Shown in pieces: positions 34,538 to 42,665 of a stretch of 64,000 nucleotides of DNA (positions within the stretch are counted from its first letter, which is position 1; each line of letters opens with the position of its first letter). Below the pieces are notes generated by a model, which was not told the origin of the DNA, did not search any database, and saw only the letters and a list, made by a program, of their open reading frames with translations. The DNA comes from an uncultured Sterolibacteriaceae bacterium. Its GTDB lineage: Bacteria > Pseudomonadota > Gammaproteobacteria > Burkholderiales > Rhodocyclaceae. The stretch covers positions 62,001-126,000 of the forward strand of contig CALARK010000021.1 of assembly GCA_937888595.1 (NCBI GenBank), written 5' to 3'. Position numbers and translations under genes: made by a program.

Positions 34538-35259
34538 TGTTCCTCAAAATCGTCATCGTCCTGCTGCTGCTGATCGTCGCCGCGAGCCTGCTCGGCGGAC
34601 GCGGGGCCGGCCGGGCGGCTATACGCCCGAAGTCGCAGGTACGCCCCCTGATGCTGCGCATCGCCATCATCCTTTTGATTCTGGGGGCCGGCGTCATCGT
34701 CGTGCATCTTTCCGGCTGCAGCCGTTCGGAAGACGGATTCCATGCCACCGACGTCTCCGGTGCCAATTTCGGCCGCCTCGCCGCCCTCGACGGGCTGACC
34801 GACCATCTCGGGCGCCGTCTCGCCAGCGCCGACTTTTCGGGGAAGGCAGTCGTGGTGTTCTTCGGCTACACGCGCTGCCCGGACATCTGCCCGACCACGC
34901 TGTCCGCGATGCAGGCAGCGATGAAACTGCTCGGCCCGGATGCGGACCGCGTGCAGGTGCTGTTCGTCACCGTCGACCCCGAGCGCGACACGCCGGCCGT
35001 GCTGAAGGACTACGTGCCGTGGTTCGACGCCCGCTTCATCGGCCTGCATGGCGACCCCGCCGTCATCCGTGACCTCGCCCGCGAGTTCCACGTGTTCTTC
35101 CACAAGGTCGAGGGCGAAACCGCGATGGGCTACAGTATCGACCACACGGCCACCAGCTACGCCTACGACCCGGCGGGACGGCTGCGCCTGCTGATTCCGC
35201 ATGGCGCGAAACCGGAGCATATCGCCGCCGACCTGCGCGCCCTGCTGGCCGGCAGCTAA
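34537..35259 (+). CDS. SCO1/SenC-type copper protein (lipoprotein); N-terminal extension
   Basis: The long frame has 240 residues; a start at 34651 gives 202 residues with a lipoprotein signal ending LSGC. The SCO copper site is GYTRCPDICP (CxxxC) with the distal His in SIDHTATS. It would deliver copper to or reduce the Cu centre of cytochrome oxidase in the periplasm. The 38 upstream codons, in frame and directly joined to mpl, add one more hydrophobic helix and look like the first half of a small twin-helix membrane protein. A repeat copy encodes RRLASADF. Confidence 0.8.
   Translation: MFLKIVIVLLLLIVAASLLGGRGAGRAAIRPKSQVRPLMLRIAIILLILGAGVIVVHLSGCSRSEDGFHATDVSGANFGRLAALDGLTDHLGRRLASADFSGKAVVVFFGYTRCPDICPTTLSAMQAAMKLLGPDADRVQVLFVTVDPERDTPAVLKDYVPWFDARFIGLHGDPAVIRDLAREFHVFFHKVEGETAMGYSIDHTATSYAYDPAGRLRLLIPHGAKPEHIAADLRALLAGS
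34814..34836 (-). repeat. 23-bp dispersed element, copy 10 (inside SCO-like gene)
   Basis: 21 of 23 positions (differences at 12 and 17). Antisense to the gene, read as RRLASADF just before the copper-site strand. Confidence 0.7.
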
Positions 35260-35283
35260 CCGCCTTCGACAGGAGAATTCGCC

Positions 35284-36588
35284 ATGGCCGGACGCAAAAG
35301 CGCTTCACCGAACGTCAACCTCAACCTGAACGTCCGCGGGCTGAAGCAGTCGGCGACGCTCGCCATCAACGAGAAGAGCGCGCAGCTGATGCGCGACGGG
35401 CACAAGGTCTATCGCTTCGGCCTCGGCCAGTCACCCTTTCCGGTGCCGCAACCGGTGGTGGACGAGCTGCGCGCCAACGCGCACCAGAAGGACTACCTGC
35501 CGGTGCGCGGCCTGCGCGCCCTGCGCGATGCCGTCGCCGGCTACCACCGCCGCATGCACGGCATCGAGCGCAGCGGCGAGGACGTCCTGATCGGCCCCGG
35601 CTCGAAAGAGCTGATGTTCGTCCTGCAGCTGGTGTATTACGGCGACCTCGTCATCCCGACCCCGAGCTGGGTGTCCTACGCGCCGCAGGCGCGCATCGTC
35701 GGCCGGCAGATCCACTGGGTGCCGACGCAGCCCGAGAACGACTGGCGCCTGATGCCGGACGAGCTCGATCGCCTCTGCCAGGAAGATCCGGGCCGGCCGC
35801 GCATCGTGATCCTCAACTACCCGTCCAACCCGACCGGCGACACCTATACCGCCGACGAACTGAAAGCGCTCGCGAAAGTCGCCAAGAAGTACAAGGTGAT
35901 CCTCGTCTCCGACGAGATCTACGGCGAACTGCATCATCGTGGCCAGCACGTCTCGATCGCGCGCTACTACCCCGAGGGCACCATCATCAGCGGCGGCCTG
36001 TCGAAATGGTGCGGCGCCGGCGGCTGGCGGCTCGGCACCTTCACCTTCCCGCTGTCGCTGCGCTGGCTGCTCGAGGCGATGTCCACCGTCGCCAGCGAAA
36101 CCTACACCTCGACCTCCGCCCCGATCCAGTACGCGGCGATCCGCGCCTTCGAGGGCGGCACCGAAATCGAAAGCTATCTCGCCCAGTCGCGCCGCGTGCT
36201 GCGCCACCTCGGCCGCCATGTCTGGCGGAGCCTGCGCGATGCCGGCGCGGCCGTGTCCGAGCCGGTCGGCGGCTTCTACCTGTTCCCGGATTTCTCGCCG
36301 CTGCGTGACCGGCTGGAACGACACGGCATCAACGGCAGCGCCGCCCTGTGCGAACGGCTGCTCGAGGAAACCGGCGTCGCCACCCTGCCCGGCGTCGATT
36401 TCGGCCGGCCGCCCGCCGAACTCACGCTGCGTCTCGCCTACGTGGATTTCGACGGTGCCCGCGCACTTTCGGCCGCGCAACAGGTGCCGATCGACCAGGA
36501 GCTCGATCGCGACTTCCTCGAACTGTACTGCCCCAATGTCATGCAGGCCACGGCCGCGATGACCGCCTGGCTGAAGCGGATGAAATAG
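35284..36588 (+). CDS. class I/II PLP-dependent aminotransferase
   Basis: 434 residues, fold type I. PLP features: NYPSNPTGDTY, SDEIYGEL, and the Schiff-base Lys in SGGLSKWCGAGGWRLG with the phosphate-binding Arg. It resembles aspartate-type aminotransferases with a slightly longer N-terminus (NLNLNVRGLKQSATLAINEK). The amino donor cannot be fixed. It stands alone, 24 bases after the SCO gene, and ends at a strong bidirectional terminator. Confidence 0.85.
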   Translation: MAGRKSASPNVNLNLNVRGLKQSATLAINEKSAQLMRDGHKVYRFGLGQSPFPVPQPVVDELRANAHQKDYLPVRGLRALRDAVAGYHRRMHGIERSGEDVLIGPGSKELMFVLQLVYYGDLVIPTPSWVSYAPQARIVGRQIHWVPTQPENDWRLMPDELDRLCQEDPGRPRIVILNYPSNPTGDTYTADELKALAKVAKKYKVILVSDEIYGELHHRGQHVSIARYYPEGTIISGGLSKWCGAGGWRLGTFTFPLSLRWLLEAMSTVASETYTSTSAPIQYAAIRAFEGGTEIESYLAQSRRVLRHLGRHVWRSLRDAGAAVSEPVGGFYLFPDFSPLRDRLERHGINGSAALCERLLEETGVATLPGVDFGRPPAELTLRLAYVDFDGARALSAAQQVPIDQELDRDFLELYCPNVMQATAAMTAWLKRMK

Positions 36589-36606
36589 GCCCCGGCGCCA
36601 GAATGC

Positions 36607-36632
36607 AAACGGGCTGCCGCGGCAGCCCGTTT
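36607..36632. terminator. bidirectional rho-independent terminator
   Basis: A perfect 26-base palindrome, AAACGGGCTGCC facing GGCAGCCCGTTT around a GC centre. The As and Ts at its ends let it act in both directions. It lies between the convergent aminotransferase and rpoH genes. Confidence 0.85.
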
Positions 36633-36661
36633 CGGATGCGACCGGCGAATCGCCTGACGCC

Positions 36662-37564
36662 TTACATACGGGCCGCCAGCACGCCCTTCATCTTCTGCAT
36701 GGCCTTTGCCTCGATCTGGCGGATGCGCTCCGCCGAGACGCCGTATTCGGCGGCCAGTTCGTGCAGGGTCGCGGCTTCCTCGCCATCCTCGACCAGCCAG
36801 CGGCGCTGGACGATGGTGCGGCTACGGTCGTCGAGACCGGCCAGCGCATCGCGCAGGCCGCTGTCGTGCAGACGGTCACGCTCCTTGCGCTCCAGTTGCA
36901 CGGACGGCTCGACGCTGACATCCGCCGCCAGGTAGGCGATCGGCGCGTAGTGCTCGTCGTCGTCATCCGACAGCGGCTCGAGCGACACATCAGCACCGCT
37001 CATGCGGGTTTCCATCTCGACCACTTCCTCGGGTTTCACGCCGAGTTGGCGGGCGACAGACTTGACCTCTTCAGGGCCGAGGCTGGCGAAGCCGGCGGCG
37101 GCCTGCGCATCCTGTGCCATGGCCGACTTCATGCTGCGCAGGTTGAAGAAGAGCTTGCGCTGGGCCTTGGTCGTCGCGACCTTGACGAGGCGCCAGTTCT
37201 TCAGGATGTATTCATGGATTTCGGCCTTGATCCAGTGCAGGGCGAAGGACACCAGCCGCACGCCGCGCTCGGGGTCGAAACGCTTGACCGCCTTCATCAG
37301 GCCGATGTTCCCTTCCTGGATCAGGTCGGCATGCGGCAGGCCATAGCCGAGATAGCCGCGCGCCACGGCGATCACCAGCCGGAGGTGGGACATGACCAGA
37401 CCCCGCGCCGCGTCCAGATCGCCCTCGTCGCGCAAGCGGCGGGCAAGCTGTTTCTCCTCCTCCTCGGTCAACATCGGTACGCGGTTGGCTGCCGCGATAT
37501 AAGCTTCGATGCTGCCGCTGGCCGACGGAACAGTGAACTGGGCAAGGGTCAACGCATGGCTCAT
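36662..37564 (-). CDS. rpoH: heat-shock sigma factor sigma-32
   Basis: 300 residues. Region 2 HLRLVIAVARGYLGYGLPHAD and LIQEGNIGLMKAVKRFDP; the RpoH-specific box QRKLFFNLRS near residue 135; region 4 helix-turn-helix AAEYGVSAERIRQIEAKAMQ. It directs RNA polymerase to chaperone and protease promoters. The start has a strong AAGGAGG site. A perfect CIRCE operator lies 26 bases upstream of the start, so HrcA probably represses it. Confidence 0.97.
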   Translation of the reverse strand: MSHALTLAQFTVPSASGSIEAYIAAANRVPMLTEEEEKQLARRLRDEGDLDAARGLVMSHLRLVIAVARGYLGYGLPHADLIQEGNIGLMKAVKRFDPERGVRLVSFALHWIKAEIHEYILKNWRLVKVATTKAQRKLFFNLRSMKSAMAQDAQAAAGFASLGPEEVKSVARQLGVKPEEVVEMETRMSGADVSLEPLSDDDDEHYAPIAYLAADVSVEPSVQLERKERDRLHDSGLRDALAGLDDRSRTIVQRRWLVEDGEEAATLHELAAEYGVSAERIRQIEAKAMQKMKGVLAARM

Positions 37565-37589
37565 CTCGGGATCCTCCTTGATCGAAATA

Positions 37590-37616
37590 TTAGCACTCCG
37601 GTCATATGAGTGCTAA
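37590..37616 (-). promoter_or_regulatory. CIRCE element (HrcA operator) upstream of rpoH
   Basis: TTAGCACTC, nine bases, GAGTGCTAA: a perfect match to the CIRCE inverted repeat. It sits between the rpoH start and the divergent tonB gene, and is the only such site I see in the window. It links rpoH expression to the GroE-HrcA heat-shock circuit. A partial effect on tonB is possible but less likely. Confidence 0.93.
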
Positions 37617-37741
37617 TACTAGCATAAGTTCCCGACTAATTTGCTATGGATTTATCCGATCGCCCCGATAGGCCATCGCTATGCCGTGCGTCAAATCGTC
37701 GCGGCGCCCGAAAGGCGGGGCAGGCGATAATTAGGGCAAGC

Positions 37742-38419
37742 ATGAGCCTCTTCAATCCCACCCTGTCCGGCCTGTCCGCGCGACCGCGCGATCCCGCAAC
37801 GACGCTCTTCGCCGTGGCCGGTGCCGCAGGCGTACATGCGGCCGCCCTTGCCCTGCTGCTCTACTTCGTGCCCGCCGAACGCATCGCCGACATGGTACGT
37901 CCGCTGACGGTGCGCCTGATCGAACTGGCGCCCGAAGCCCCACCCCCGCCGCCGGCCCCCAAGCCCAAGCCCGTGCGCCAGCAGCCGAAGCCCCTGCCGC
38001 CTGCCCCGCTGGTTGCCGTCAACACGCCGGCCCCTGCGGCCGACGCTCCTGCCTTCGTCGTGCCCGCCCCCCCGGCCCCGGTACCGGTCGCCGTCCCGCC
38101 GGCACCGACTTTTGTTCCCGCACCGCCGGCGCCCATCACGCAGGCGCGCTTCGATGCCGCCTACCTGAACAACCCTAAGCCGACCTACCCATCGACCTCG
38201 CGCCGACTGGGCGAGGAAGGCAAGGTGGTGCTGCGCGTCCGCGTCGATCCGCAGGGACAGGCCGCCGACGTCGAAATCAAGACCTCGAGCGGCTATGCGC
38301 GCCTCGATACGGCCGCGCACGACGCCGTCGCCCGCTGGCGCTTCGTGCCCGCCCGCCGCGGCGACGAACCGATCGCCGCCTGGGTACTGGTCCCCATCGT
38401 TTTCAGCCTGGAAAGTTGA
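37742..38419 (+). CDS. tonB: TonB energy-transducing protein
   Basis: 225 residues. One N-terminal membrane helix (about 22-42), a Pro/Ala/Lys-rich periplasm-spanning spacer (about 58-135), and a C-terminal TonB domain with NPKPTYPSTSRRLGEEG and ending VPIVFSLES. It carries proton-motive energy to outer-membrane receptors. Operon tonB-exbB-exbD-crp. A repeat copy encodes VPPAPTFV within the Pro-rich spacer. Confidence 0.93.
   Translation: MSLFNPTLSGLSARPRDPATTLFAVAGAAGVHAAALALLLYFVPAERIADMVRPLTVRLIELAPEAPPPPPAPKPKPVRQQPKPLPPAPLVAVNTPAPAADAPAFVVPAPPAPVPVAVPPAPTFVPAPPAPITQARFDAAYLNNPKPTYPSTSRRLGEEGKVVLRVRVDPQGQAADVEIKTSSGYARLDTAAHDAVARWRFVPARRGDEPIAAWVLVPIVFSLES
38090..38112 (-). repeat. 23-bp dispersed element, copy 11 (inside tonB)
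   Basis: 22 of 23 positions (T for C at 9). Antisense to tonB, read as AVPPAPTF in the proline-rich spacer. Confidence 0.85.
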
Positions 38420-38426
38420 TGTCTCC

Positions 38427-39116
38427 ATGAATACAAATCTCGGGTTCGCCCATTTCTGGCAGCAGGCTGACGCGGTCATCCATGGCGTCGCCATCGTGCT
38501 GCTGCTGATGTCCGTCCTCAGCTGGGCGCTGATCGTCGGCCGCTTCATCGGCCAGTTGCGCCTGAATAGGGCGATGGAACGGGCCTGCAGCACGTTCTGG
38601 AGCGCCCCCGACATGCCGTCGGCGCTCGCCGCCATCGAGCAGGACGACCGCAGCGGTATCTTCGCCGGCCTGGCGCGGGCCGGCGCCCAGGCAGCCGAAG
38701 CGCACGCGCGCCATGCGGCACAGGGCATCGGTGCAGGCGTGTCGATCTCGGAATTCGTCACCCGCGCCCTGCGCAACCACATCGTCCATGCCCAGGCACG
38801 CATCGAAGCCGGCCTCACCTTCCTCGCCTCGGTCGGCTCGACGGCGCCGTTCATTGGCCTGTTCGGCACGGTCTGGGGCATCTACCATGCACTGGTCGGC
38901 CTGGCCGGCGCGACCACGGTCGTGCTCGACAAGGTCGCCGGGCCGGTCGGCGAAGCGCTGATCATGACGGCCGCGGGCCTGTTCGTCGCCATCCCCGCCG
39001 TGCTCGCCTACAACGCGCTGGTGCGCGCCAACCGGCTCGTCCTCGCCCAGCTCGACGGCTTCGCCCACGACCTGCACGCCTACTTCACCACCGGCGCGCG
39101 CATGGCGCAGGGGTAG
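38427..39116 (+). CDS. exbB: ExbB proton-channel subunit
   Basis: 229 residues with three membrane helices (about 18-38, 128-150, 175-198). The MotA/TolQ/ExbB signature covers LASVGSTAPFIGLFGTVWGI and ALIMTAAGLFVAIPAVLAYN. With ExbD it energises TonB. Start chosen as the ATG that yields MNTNLGFAHFW, seven bases after the tonB stop. Confidence 0.94.
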   Translation: MNTNLGFAHFWQQADAVIHGVAIVLLLMSVLSWALIVGRFIGQLRLNRAMERACSTFWSAPDMPSALAAIEQDDRSGIFAGLARAGAQAAEAHARHAAQGIGAGVSISEFVTRALRNHIVHAQARIEAGLTFLASVGSTAPFIGLFGTVWGIYHALVGLAGATTVVLDKVAGPVGEALIMTAAGLFVAIPAVLAYNALVRANRLVLAQLDGFAHDLHAYFTTGARMAQG

Positions 39117-39119
39117 CGC

Positions 39120-39539
39120 ATGTCCTTCGGCGGTTTCGACGACGGCGGCAAGACCACGCCCATGGCCGAGATCAACACCACCCCGCTGGTGGATGTGATG
39201 CTCGTGCTGCTGGTGATCTTCATCATCACCGCACCCCTGTTCCAGCAGGCCGTGCCGATCGACCTGCCGCGCGTCGACAGCACGCGGCTCGACGACAAGC
39301 CGCAGACGATCCAGCTCGCCCTCGACGCCGATGGGCGCCTGTTCCTCGATGGCGCACCGGCCGACCGCACGCTCGTGGACGCGCGTTTCGCCGCCGCCGC
39401 CCCCGCCAACCCGGAACTGCACCTGCGCGCCGACCGCGCGACGCGCTACGAACAGGTCGCCGACATCATCGCGGCCGCCCAGCGCGCCGGCATCGTCAAG
39501 ATCGCCTTCGTCACCGAGTCGCCGGCAAGCGCGCAATGA
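39120..39539 (+). CDS. exbD: ExbD proton-channel subunit
   Basis: 139 residues. Cytoplasmic N-terminus MAEINTTPLVDVMLVLLVIF contains the membrane Asp essential for proton flow, followed by a periplasmic domain. It begins three bases after exbB; the stop overlaps the ATG of the CRP-like gene (ATGA). Confidence 0.95.
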   Translation: MSFGGFDDGGKTTPMAEINTTPLVDVMLVLLVIFIITAPLFQQAVPIDLPRVDSTRLDDKPQTIQLALDADGRLFLDGAPADRTLVDARFAAAAPANPELHLRADRATRYEQVADIIAAAQRAGIVKIAFVTESPASAQ

Positions 39540-40225
39540 GGGCGCCCGACAGCGACACCGCCATCGCGCATCTCGCGGCCTGCCCACTGTTCGCCGAACT
39601 GTCGCCGGCCCGGCTGGCGCGGCTCGCCGAGGCCACCACCGAACGGCACCATGCGAACAGCGAAGTCATCCACCACAAAGGCGACCTGCCCGCCGCCCTG
39701 CTGGTGGTCCAGTCCGGCCGGATCAAGGAAACCTGCCTGTCTCCGGAGGGCGACGAGCGCGTCATCGAGATTCTCCAGCAGGGCCACACCTGCGGCGAGG
39801 CCGCGCTGCTGCTCGGCCAGCCCCTGCCCTTCGCTGTCGTCGCCCTGACCGATGCGACGCTCCTGCACATCGACTGGACGGAAATCCATGCCCTGCTCGA
39901 CGACGAACCTGCTTTCGTCCGGCGCATGCTGTCCTCGTTGTCAGCCCGCCTGCACACGCTCGTGCGCGATGTCGAGTCCTATACCCTGCAGCCCCCCGTC
40001 CAGCGCGTCGCCGGCTATCTCTCCGACCTGATCGAACCGCTCGCGGACGGCAGCACCGTTCGGCTGCCCGCCGCCAAGAAAGTCATCGCCTCGCGCCTCG
40101 GCATGACGCCGGAAGCCTTTTCGCGGGCGCTGCGCGATCTCGCAGACGCCGGCATGATCAAGGTGTCCCTCCAGCGGATCACCGTCAAGCATCCACGGCG
40201 GCTGCGGGCACTCACGCTCGCCTGA
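39536..40225 (+). CDS. CRP/FNR-family regulator
   Basis: 229 residues. cNMP-like beta-barrel (about 15-125) and a C-terminal winged helix with ASRLGMTPEAFSRALRDL. The FNR-type N-terminal Cys cluster is absent (only C16, then C61 and C84), so it is not a classical [4Fe-4S] sensor; it looks closer to Dnr/heme or nucleotide-binding branches. Coupling to exbD by ATGA overlap suggests it controls the TonB system or the adjacent receptor locus. Confidence 0.82.
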   Translation: MRAPDSDTAIAHLAACPLFAELSPARLARLAEATTERHHANSEVIHHKGDLPAALLVVQSGRIKETCLSPEGDERVIEILQQGHTCGEAALLLGQPLPFAVVALTDATLLHIDWTEIHALLDDEPAFVRRMLSSLSARLHTLVRDVESYTLQPPVQRVAGYLSDLIEPLADGSTVRLPAAKKVIASRLGMTPEAFSRALRDLADAGMIKVSLQRITVKHPRRLRALTLA

Positions 40226-40226
40226 C

Positions 40227-40249
40227 GCCGTCCCACCGGCGCCGACTTT
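40227..40249 (-). repeat. 23-bp dispersed element, copy 12 (intergenic)
   Basis: 22 of 23 positions (T for C at 15), two bases after the TGA of the CRP-like gene and in the opposite orientation to it. It is followed by a small TGCGAC/GTCGCA hairpin (40252-40268). Confidence 0.85.
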
Positions 40250-40355
40250 TCTGCGACACGGCGTCGCACGCGACGATCTGACGCAGTACTTCCGTCATAT
40301 CGACTCCTAGACTCCTCCCCGTTTCGTAATCAGCAATATTCAAGGGAGTCGGACA

Positions 40356-40656
40356 ATGATGAGGAAAACGGGTGCCCATTGCGCTGTTCTCGGCGCGCTG
40401 GCGGGGTTCGGTCTGATCGATGCACTGGCACAGGACGCTCAGCTCGGTGAGGTCACGGTCACTTCGACCACCATCGATGACCTCTCACCTGCAAGCGTGG
40501 CGAGCCGGCCAGCCAGCATGAAATCAGCGGCAACCCGGATGACGAAATGGCAACTTCCCGACTTCCACGTATGACGGTATCCACAACATCTAAGACCTGT
40601 CCATCGTCGTCGGCAAGCCGCGCAGCTGGATGGCAGGCGTGTCGGCCACTTTCTGA
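40356..40656 (+). pseudogene. TonB-dependent receptor ghost (large internal deletion)
   Basis: The first part encodes a signal peptide and receptor start (LIDALAQDAQLGEVTVTSTT), the same opening plan as the intact receptor at 42666. After about 60 codons the frame breaks. In another frame (40570-40656) the last residues of a receptor appear: YDGIHNI, a stop, then LSIVVGKPRSWMAGVSATF and a stop, ending in the terminal aromatic of outer-membrane barrels. The plug and nearly all of the barrel are gone. The 434-base gap between the CRP-like gene and the next CDS holds only a repeat copy, the small hairpin and this remnant. Confidence 0.75.
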
Positions 40657-40659
40657 CGG

Positions 40660-41553
40660 ATGAAGCACCACATGAAAACCAGACTGACATTTCTCTCACT
40701 GCTGATCGCGACCAGCGTATTCGCCCAGCATGACCATCATGCTTCCGATACTGGGCCAGCTGCCACACCACCAGTCATACGTCCTGCGGCGCGCATCTGG
40801 ACCACCCAGCCGCTGCTGTTGCCCGGCCGCGTCGCGCGCGGTGAACGCGCCAGCGCATTGTTGAAGCCGCAGGGCATCGCCGCATCCGCTATCACGGTGT
40901 TTGCACCGGAAGGCCCGGCCGAACGGCTGAAGGTCGAATATCCGGTCGACACGGAAGGCGCGAAGATCGCGCCCGCCACGCCGAAGATCGGCAATTACCA
41001 CTGGGCGATCGCACGCGAGGAAGGCGCGGATGAAGTGCGTGTCGCTTCGACCGCCTGGTATTTCGGCAATCCGGGCGACTCGCCGAAGCAATTGCTGCAG
41101 GTGCCGAAGCACGAACTGGAGATCGTCCCCGACCCGCTGCCGCGCGAGCACGGCAGCTATCGCGAAAGCGAGAAGTGGCGCTTCCTCGTGCGTTTCAACG
41201 GACAGCCGCTGCCGGACCAGCCGGTCACGCTCGAAACCGCATTCGGCAGCCGCAGCACGGTCCTGACCGACGTGGCCGGCATCGCCACCGTGCTGTTCCC
41301 GCGTGACTTCAAGCCCGCCGACCGGAAGGGCGGGGACGGCCAGGCAGGGCACGGTCCGCGCCGTGTTCCCTTCGTGCTCTCGACGGCGAAGGAAATCGAC
41401 GGCCGCAAGTACCTGACGGCCTTCAACCTCACCTATGGCCAGGACGATGACCGCAACCGCAGCCTCGGCTGGGGCGCGGCCTTCGGGCTGGTCGGCATGC
41501 TCGCCGCCACGCCGCTGCTGCGGCGGAAGAAAGGAGAAGCGGCCAATGCTTAA
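40660..41553 (+). CDS. exported His-rich periplasmic protein with C-terminal helix (DUF4198-like)
   Basis: 297 residues from 40660; a start at 40672 gives a neater signal peptide (TRLTFLSLLIATSVFA). The mature N-terminus is His-rich (QHDHHASD), suggesting metal binding. The middle resembles periplasmic Ig-like DUF4198/nickel-uptake-associated proteins, and the C-terminus has one hydrophobic helix and a basic RRKK tail. Followed by the NapH/CcoG-like gene with overlapping ends. A role in metal handling is inferred from the neighbours. Confidence 0.68.
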   Translation: MKHHMKTRLTFLSLLIATSVFAQHDHHASDTGPAATPPVIRPAARIWTTQPLLLPGRVARGERASALLKPQGIAASAITVFAPEGPAERLKVEYPVDTEGAKIAPATPKIGNYHWAIAREEGADEVRVASTAWYFGNPGDSPKQLLQVPKHELEIVPDPLPREHGSYRESEKWRFLVRFNGQPLPDQPVTLETAFGSRSTVLTDVAGIATVLFPRDFKPADRKGGDGQAGHGPRRVPFVLSTAKEIDGRKYLTAFNLTYGQDDDRNRSLGWGAAFGLVGMLAATPLLRRKKGEAANA

Positions 41554-42616
41554 GTCGCTATTCCCCACGCTGGCGCGGTTCCGCCTCATGGTGCAGTTGG
41601 CCATGCTGTTTGTCACCGTCTATGGCAGCGTCTTCGTCGGCACCTACATGGCCGACAAGATCTCCAACAACTTGCCGGCGCTGTCCTGTGCCTACGACCA
41701 GATGAACGGCGGCTACTGCGTTTTGGTTCCAACGCAGCACATCATCCACCACCGCATCGGCGAGGCCTTGGTGCGTGCCCAGCAACTTACCTTCGGCATG
41801 GTACTGCCGCTGCTAATGAGCTTCGCCGCCTTCTTTGCCTTCTTCTTCGTGCTTGGCAAGGCCTTCTGTGGCTGGGTCTGCCCGCTTGGTACGCTGCAAG
41901 AATGGATCGGCAAGATCGGTCGCCGCTTCGGCATCGGCCTGCGGCGCTTCGACGACAAAGATCTAGGTTCCGTCAAGCGCGTGCGGCCGATGAAATGGCT
42001 ACTGCTGCTCGGACTCGTGTTCATCCTGCCTCTACTCACCGGCCTTGGCGTCACACCGCATTCGATGGGCAATCCCTACTGCGACATCTGCCCCTCTCGG
42101 GTGGCGACCACGCTGCTCACCGGCAACACCGAGCAGCTGGCGCTGCGTCTCGGCGACAGCGTCAGTTTCACGTTCGGCGCCATCGCCAACCTGCTGATCG
42201 GCTTCATGATCGTGGGCGCGCTGGCGATCCGCCAGCCGTTCTGCCGCATCTGCCCATTGCTGGCCTTCAACGCGGTATTCCAGCGCCTCTCGCCGATGCG
42301 GCTATCGAAAAAGATGCACGACAACTGCGGCAAGTGCGGCATCTGCACCGAGGCCTGTCCGATGGATATCCCGGAGATCGCCAAAGAGGAAGGACGCAAG
42401 GCCTACCACGAGGACTGCACGCTGTGTGGGCGCTGTGCCGAATACTGCCCGCAGGACGGCGTCATCCAGCTCAAGTGGGGACCGTTCGCGCTGTTCTCGT
42501 CCCGCCGCGACTACTACAAGGGCAAGGTCAAGGGCGAGCTGCCGGACGGAACGGTAAAGCTGCTCAAGTTTGTGAAGAACGCCGCCAAGCCGGCAGCGGA
42601 AAGCGCTGCGGGCTGA
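41546..42616 (+). CDS. NapH/CcoG-like membrane ferredoxin
   Basis: 356 residues with about five membrane helices and several Cys motifs: FCGWVCPLG, YCDICPS, FCRICPLL, and two C-terminal ferredoxin clusters CGKCGICTEACP and CTLCGRCAEYCP. This is the NapH/NosR/CcoG superfamily, which moves electrons from quinol across the membrane or reduces copper. Placed before a TonB receptor it may reduce an imported metal, rather than serve nitrate or nitrous oxide respiration, for which no partner gene is present here. It overlaps the preceding gene by eight bases. Confidence 0.8.
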   Translation: MLKSLFPTLARFRLMVQLAMLFVTVYGSVFVGTYMADKISNNLPALSCAYDQMNGGYCVLVPTQHIIHHRIGEALVRAQQLTFGMVLPLLMSFAAFFAFFFVLGKAFCGWVCPLGTLQEWIGKIGRRFGIGLRRFDDKDLGSVKRVRPMKWLLLLGLVFILPLLTGLGVTPHSMGNPYCDICPSRVATTLLTGNTEQLALRLGDSVSFTFGAIANLLIGFMIVGALAIRQPFCRICPLLAFNAVFQRLSPMRLSKKMHDNCGKCGICTEACPMDIPEIAKEEGRKAYHEDCTLCGRCAEYCPQDGVIQLKWGPFALFSSRRDYYKGKVKGELPDGTVKLLKFVKNAAKPAAESAAG

Positions 42617-42665
42617 CTCCTGCTGGCGTTGTACAGAACATTTTTATTGCCTTGGAGACTGGATC

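Noticed and set aside
35165..35185. CCGGCGGGACGGC near the end of the SCO-like gene
   Set aside because: Only the last half of the element matches, and it encodes the family-conserved DPAGRLR.
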